Part shown: one piece after another, positions 61,662-64,000 of the stretch
Position numbering within the stretch: position 1 is the first letter of the stretch
How the letters are laid out: each line of letters starts with the position of its first letter
Assembly (NCBI GenBank): GCA_003552585.1
Contig: PUNK01000010.1
Coordinates: 50,471-114,470 of the forward strand
DNA length: 64,000 bases
Reading direction: 5' to 3'
Origin: Thermoplasmata archaeon
Lineage (GTDB): Archaea; Thermoplasmatota; Thermoplasmata; Halarchaeoplasmatales; Halarchaeoplasmataceae
The notes under the pieces: model-generated
Databases searched by the model: none
What the model was told of the DNA's origin: nothing
Seen by the model: only the letters and a program-made list of their open reading frames with translations
Made by a program: the position numbers and the translations under genes

Positions 61662-61845
61662 TCGATTTGAATAAGTGAAAATGAAGATCACGGACCGAGA
61701 GAGAGGTTTTTCCCTACAAAATGATTTAACGGAACTAGTTGTACTCTTAAAGTGTGCTTCCTATAGACGTTCTCTAAGGAAATACTCCCTGCCCTATCTT
61801 CGATACTCCTTCATGACCGTAATATCGATGTTCTTTTCCATTCTG

Positions 61846-62973
61846 TCAGGAAGTTTCGATCTCTTCCCCATCAATGAATACCTTGTCGATCGTAGATTTG
61901 AGCTCCAGCGGGTCACCATCGACGACTAAGAGGTCGGCGTCCTTCCCTTTTTCTATTGAACCTACCCTATCATCGATACCGCAGATCTCCGCGGCGTTTA
62001 TGGTGACAGCTTTCAACGCTTCTTCTTTCTCCATCCCCTCTCTAACGGCAAAGGCCGCCATAAGAGCTAGATATTTTATAGGTACAACGGGAGAATCCGT
62101 CATCAGAGCCACCTTAACACCTTTCTTAGATAATATACCTGGAGTCTTGAAACTCCTTTCACTGTTCTCTCTTTTCGATTTGGAAGCCATCCCAGGACCG
62201 TACACGACGGATATGTTTCTATCAGTGATATAATCTGCCACCTTGTGGCCGTCCGTACAGTGCTCAAGCACCAGATCGAATCCGAATTCTTCGGAGATCC
62301 TGATCGCGGAGACGATGTCATCGGCTCTATGTGCATGGATCCTACCAGGCAGTTCTTGTTTCAACAAGGGCTTAATAGCTTCAAATTTGAAATCCTTCTT
62401 TTCGTCGTCCTTCATATATTCCTGAGTTTCGAACAAAGTTTTCCTTATCAGACCAGCAGTGCTCATCCTGGTAGAGGGAACTTTTTTCTGTTCTTTGTAC
62501 AGCCTTTTCGGGTTCTCACCCGTGGCCATCTTCAGACCTGCGGGTTCTTTAACTATCAGATCGTCGACCACGGGCGAACCTGCGGTTTTGATGACCGCAA
62601 ACATACCGCCGATGGGGTTCGCCGACCCCGGTCCGACGTTGATGGTGGTGACTCCTGCTTCAACTGCCTCCTTGAGGGCGATATCATAGGGATTTATACC
62701 GTCCAATGCCCGTAAATGAGGCGTGATAGGATCGTATATCTCGTTTGTATCGTCCCCTTCCCACCCTTCTCCTTCCTCGCAGATACCCACATGACAGTGT
62801 GCATCGATAAAACCGGGTATTATCGTTTTGCCGTCAACATCTATGATCTCAGCCTTATCTGGTATATCTATATCTGGACCAAAATCGATTATCTTACCGT
62901 TCTCGACCAATACGGTCCCTTCGAATTCATCACTCGTGATAGGGATGACCTTTCCATTTGTGAGAGCTTTCAT
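61846..62973 (-). CDS. amidohydrolase-family metal-dependent hydrolase
   Basis: A 375-aa TIM-barrel amidohydrolase. The metal site starts with IPGFIDAHCHVGICEEG (H-x-H) and continues with HAHRADDI, VLEHCTDGH and MTDSPVVP (late Asp), and the beta-sandwich end has GSIEKGKDADLLVVDGDPLE. The pattern is close to imidazolonepropionase-like proteins, but the substrate is unknown and could be an N-acyl amino acid or peptide. It is 66 bases downstream of the aspartase gene on the same strand. Confidence 0.88.
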   Translation of the reverse strand: MKALTNGKVIPITSDEFEGTVLVENGKIIDFGPDIDIPDKAEIIDVDGKTIIPGFIDAHCHVGICEEGEGWEGDDTNEIYDPITPHLRALDGINPYDIALKEAVEAGVTTINVGPGSANPIGGMFAVIKTAGSPVVDDLIVKEPAGLKMATGENPKRLYKEQKKVPSTRMSTAGLIRKTLFETQEYMKDDEKKDFKFEAIKPLLKQELPGRIHAHRADDIVSAIRISEEFGFDLVLEHCTDGHKVADYITDRNISVVYGPGMASKSKRENSERSFKTPGILSKKGVKVALMTDSPVVPIKYLALMAAFAVREGMEKEEALKAVTINAAEICGIDDRVGSIEKGKDADLLVVDGDPLELKSTIDKVFIDGEEIETS

Positions 62974-63039
62974 GATATCGTTTTATCCACTGGTAGATCC
63001 AATTAATAAGTTACGGAAAGATATCCTTAGGATGAAAAG

Positions 63040-64000
63040 CTACTCTTCATCAAGACTTTTATGATATTTACTCTTAGCAGCGTTCTCAGTCGAGAAGAGT
63101 TCTTCGGCCTCTTTTTCTGTTAATATACCTTTTTCAACAGCTAATTTCGGTACTGGTATATCTTTTTCATTTGATTCTTTAGCCAATTCAGCAGCTTTCA
63201 TGTATCCGATCTTCGGACTCAATAGCGTAGCTAGGCTAGCACTGGATTCAAAATGCGCCCTACATTTGGATCTGTTAGCAGATATCCCTTGGACGCATTT
63301 CTCTCTAAAAGCAGGGAGGAAATTATTCAACATAGATATGGAGTCCATGATATTGTAAGTTATAACCGGTGTCATGACGTTCAACTCCATCTGACCTGCT
63401 TGAACAGCCATATCCACGGTAGTAGCGTTTCCAACGATCTGGAAGGATATCATATTCAAGCACTCAGCCATGACTGGATTGACCTTTCCAGGCATTATGG
63501 AAGAACCCGGTTGAACCGCCGGTAGTTCTATCTCTGACAGCCCGGTCTTCGGTCCACTGGAAAGTAACCGTAGATCGTTAGCTATCCTTATCAGTTCCAG
63601 TGCTAAATTCTTCAGAGCTCCCATAAGATCACCCAGGGGCATCCGACTCTGTAAGTTTTCAAAACTGTTTTCAGCTCTCACAAATTCTATATCAAATTCC
63701 GATGACAATTTCATAACGACCTTATCTCTAAATCCTTCAGGTGTATTGACACCGGTACCTGTTGCAGTACCGCCGATAGGGAGTTCGTACAGACTTTTCA
63801 AAGAAGTTTCTAAATTCACATAAGACCTCTCGATAGTTCTAGCGTATGCAAAAAATTCATCACCCAATGTCACCGGAGCGGCATCCATCAGATGTGTCCT
63901 ACCTGATTTAGCGATATCTGAGAACTCATTACCTTTCTTTTGAAAATCGGTTTTCAATCTATTCAATTCATCCAGAAGATCTCGAGAGATATCGATCATC
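63040..64000 (-). CDS. aspA: aspartate ammonia-lyase (fumarase/aspartase superfamily), 5' end outside window
   Basis: The C-terminal 319 residues or more of a fumarase/aspartase-superfamily enzyme. The class signature GSSIMPGKVNPVMAE carries the catalytic Ser. The next block, MAVQAGQMELNVMTPVITYN, matches aspartase (AGQ-ELN-M-PVI-YN) rather than fumarase, so the enzyme should deaminate aspartate to fumarate. Earlier conserved pieces are KSGRTHLMDAAPVTLGDEF and ELPIGGTATGTGVNTP. The frame is open at the window end, so about 130-150 N-terminal residues are missing. It fits amino-acid fermentation. Confidence 0.82.
   Translation of the reverse strand, partial: MIDISRDLLDELNRLKTDFQKKGNEFSDIAKSGRTHLMDAAPVTLGDEFFAYARTIERSYVNLETSLKSLYELPIGGTATGTGVNTPEGFRDKVVMKLSSEFDIEFVRAENSFENLQSRMPLGDLMGALKNLALELIRIANDLRLLSSGPKTGLSEIELPAVQPGSSIMPGKVNPVMAECLNMISFQIVGNATTVDMAVQAGQMELNVMTPVITYNIMDSISMLNNFLPAFREKCVQGISANRSKCRAHFESSASLATLLSPKIGYMKAAELAKESNEKDIPVPKLAVEKGILTEKEAEELFSTENAAKSKYHKSLDEE

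Noticed and set aside
61675..61929. 84-codon plus-strand frame
   Set aside because: Half of it is antisense to the amidohydrolase and no start signal or domain is visible.
1..64000. CRISPR arrays, insertion sequences or attachment sites
   Set aside because: No regularly spaced repeats, transposase motifs or terminal inverted repeats were found; the intein is the only mobile element seen.

Overview
The window is archaeal, from a euryarchaeon most likely in or near the Thermoplasmatota. The evidence is the replication genes (PCNA, primase large subunit PriL), ribosomal proteins L15e and LX, prefoldin alpha, FtsY, a GPN-loop GTPase, Nep1, NOG1, Fap7, the archaeal enzymes PurP and MptA, a PAC2 proteasome-assembly protein, and many TATA-led genes with little or no 5' leader. 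The lineage is inferred from gene content and not proven. The sequence is moderately AT-rich and many proteins are acidic. Large secreted S8 and C11 proteases, M20 and gamma-glutamyltransferase-family enzymes, aspartase, kynureninase and a CO dehydrogenase suggest an anaerobic peptide or amino-acid degrader.

Layout. 0-10 kb: a TPR-ATPase regulator (5' end outside the window), a B12/radical-SAM protein, a macro-domain protein and a 1,623-aa membrane-tethered subtilase. 10-16 kb: exonuclease VII genes, Fap7 kinase, a CDP-alcohol phosphatidyltransferase, then priL, a DegT aminotransferase and pcna on the minus strand. 16-21.4 kb: nucleoside phosphorylase, methyltransferase, mptA, a SufT-like protein, DUF89, nep1 and purP. 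21.5-24.7 kb: a tightly packed run of nine or ten small unrecognised genes, several of them membrane-anchored coiled coils and three of them paralogues. 24.7-28.9 kb: GPN GTPase; an ArsR-type regulator divergent from two 25-codon microprotein genes over a mirror-symmetric promoter with a duplicated operator; a 760-aa coiled-coil protein. 28.9-35.6 kb: argF, purC, Nudix, PAC2, a large surface protein and a nicotinamidase-like hydrolase. 35.7-41.5 kb: class II ribonucleotide reductase with an intein in its active-site motif, NOG1, a degenerate prepilin-peptidase homologue and L15e. 41.7-47.1 kb: methyltransferase, MFS transporter, the rplX-pfdA-ftsY-PIN cluster, a DUF6015-like protein and tRNA-Pro(CGG). 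47.1-56.5 kb: GIY-YIG protein, gamma-glutamyltransferase, DUF131, M20 peptidase, small HTH genes, thioredoxin, a clostripain-family protease, a saccharopine-dehydrogenase-like protein and a V4R regulator. 56.5-64 kb: cooS, kynureninase, an Fe-S-sensor-like regulator with a ferredoxin-domain protein, an amidohydrolase and aspartase (5' end outside the window).

The best candidates for undescribed biology are (1) the regulator/microprotein locus at 25.5-26.4 kb, (2) the small-protein operon at 21.5-24.7 kb with its internal three-member family, and (3) the CooS that carries Glu where a C-cluster ligand Cys is expected. No insertion sequence, CRISPR array or rRNA gene was seen.
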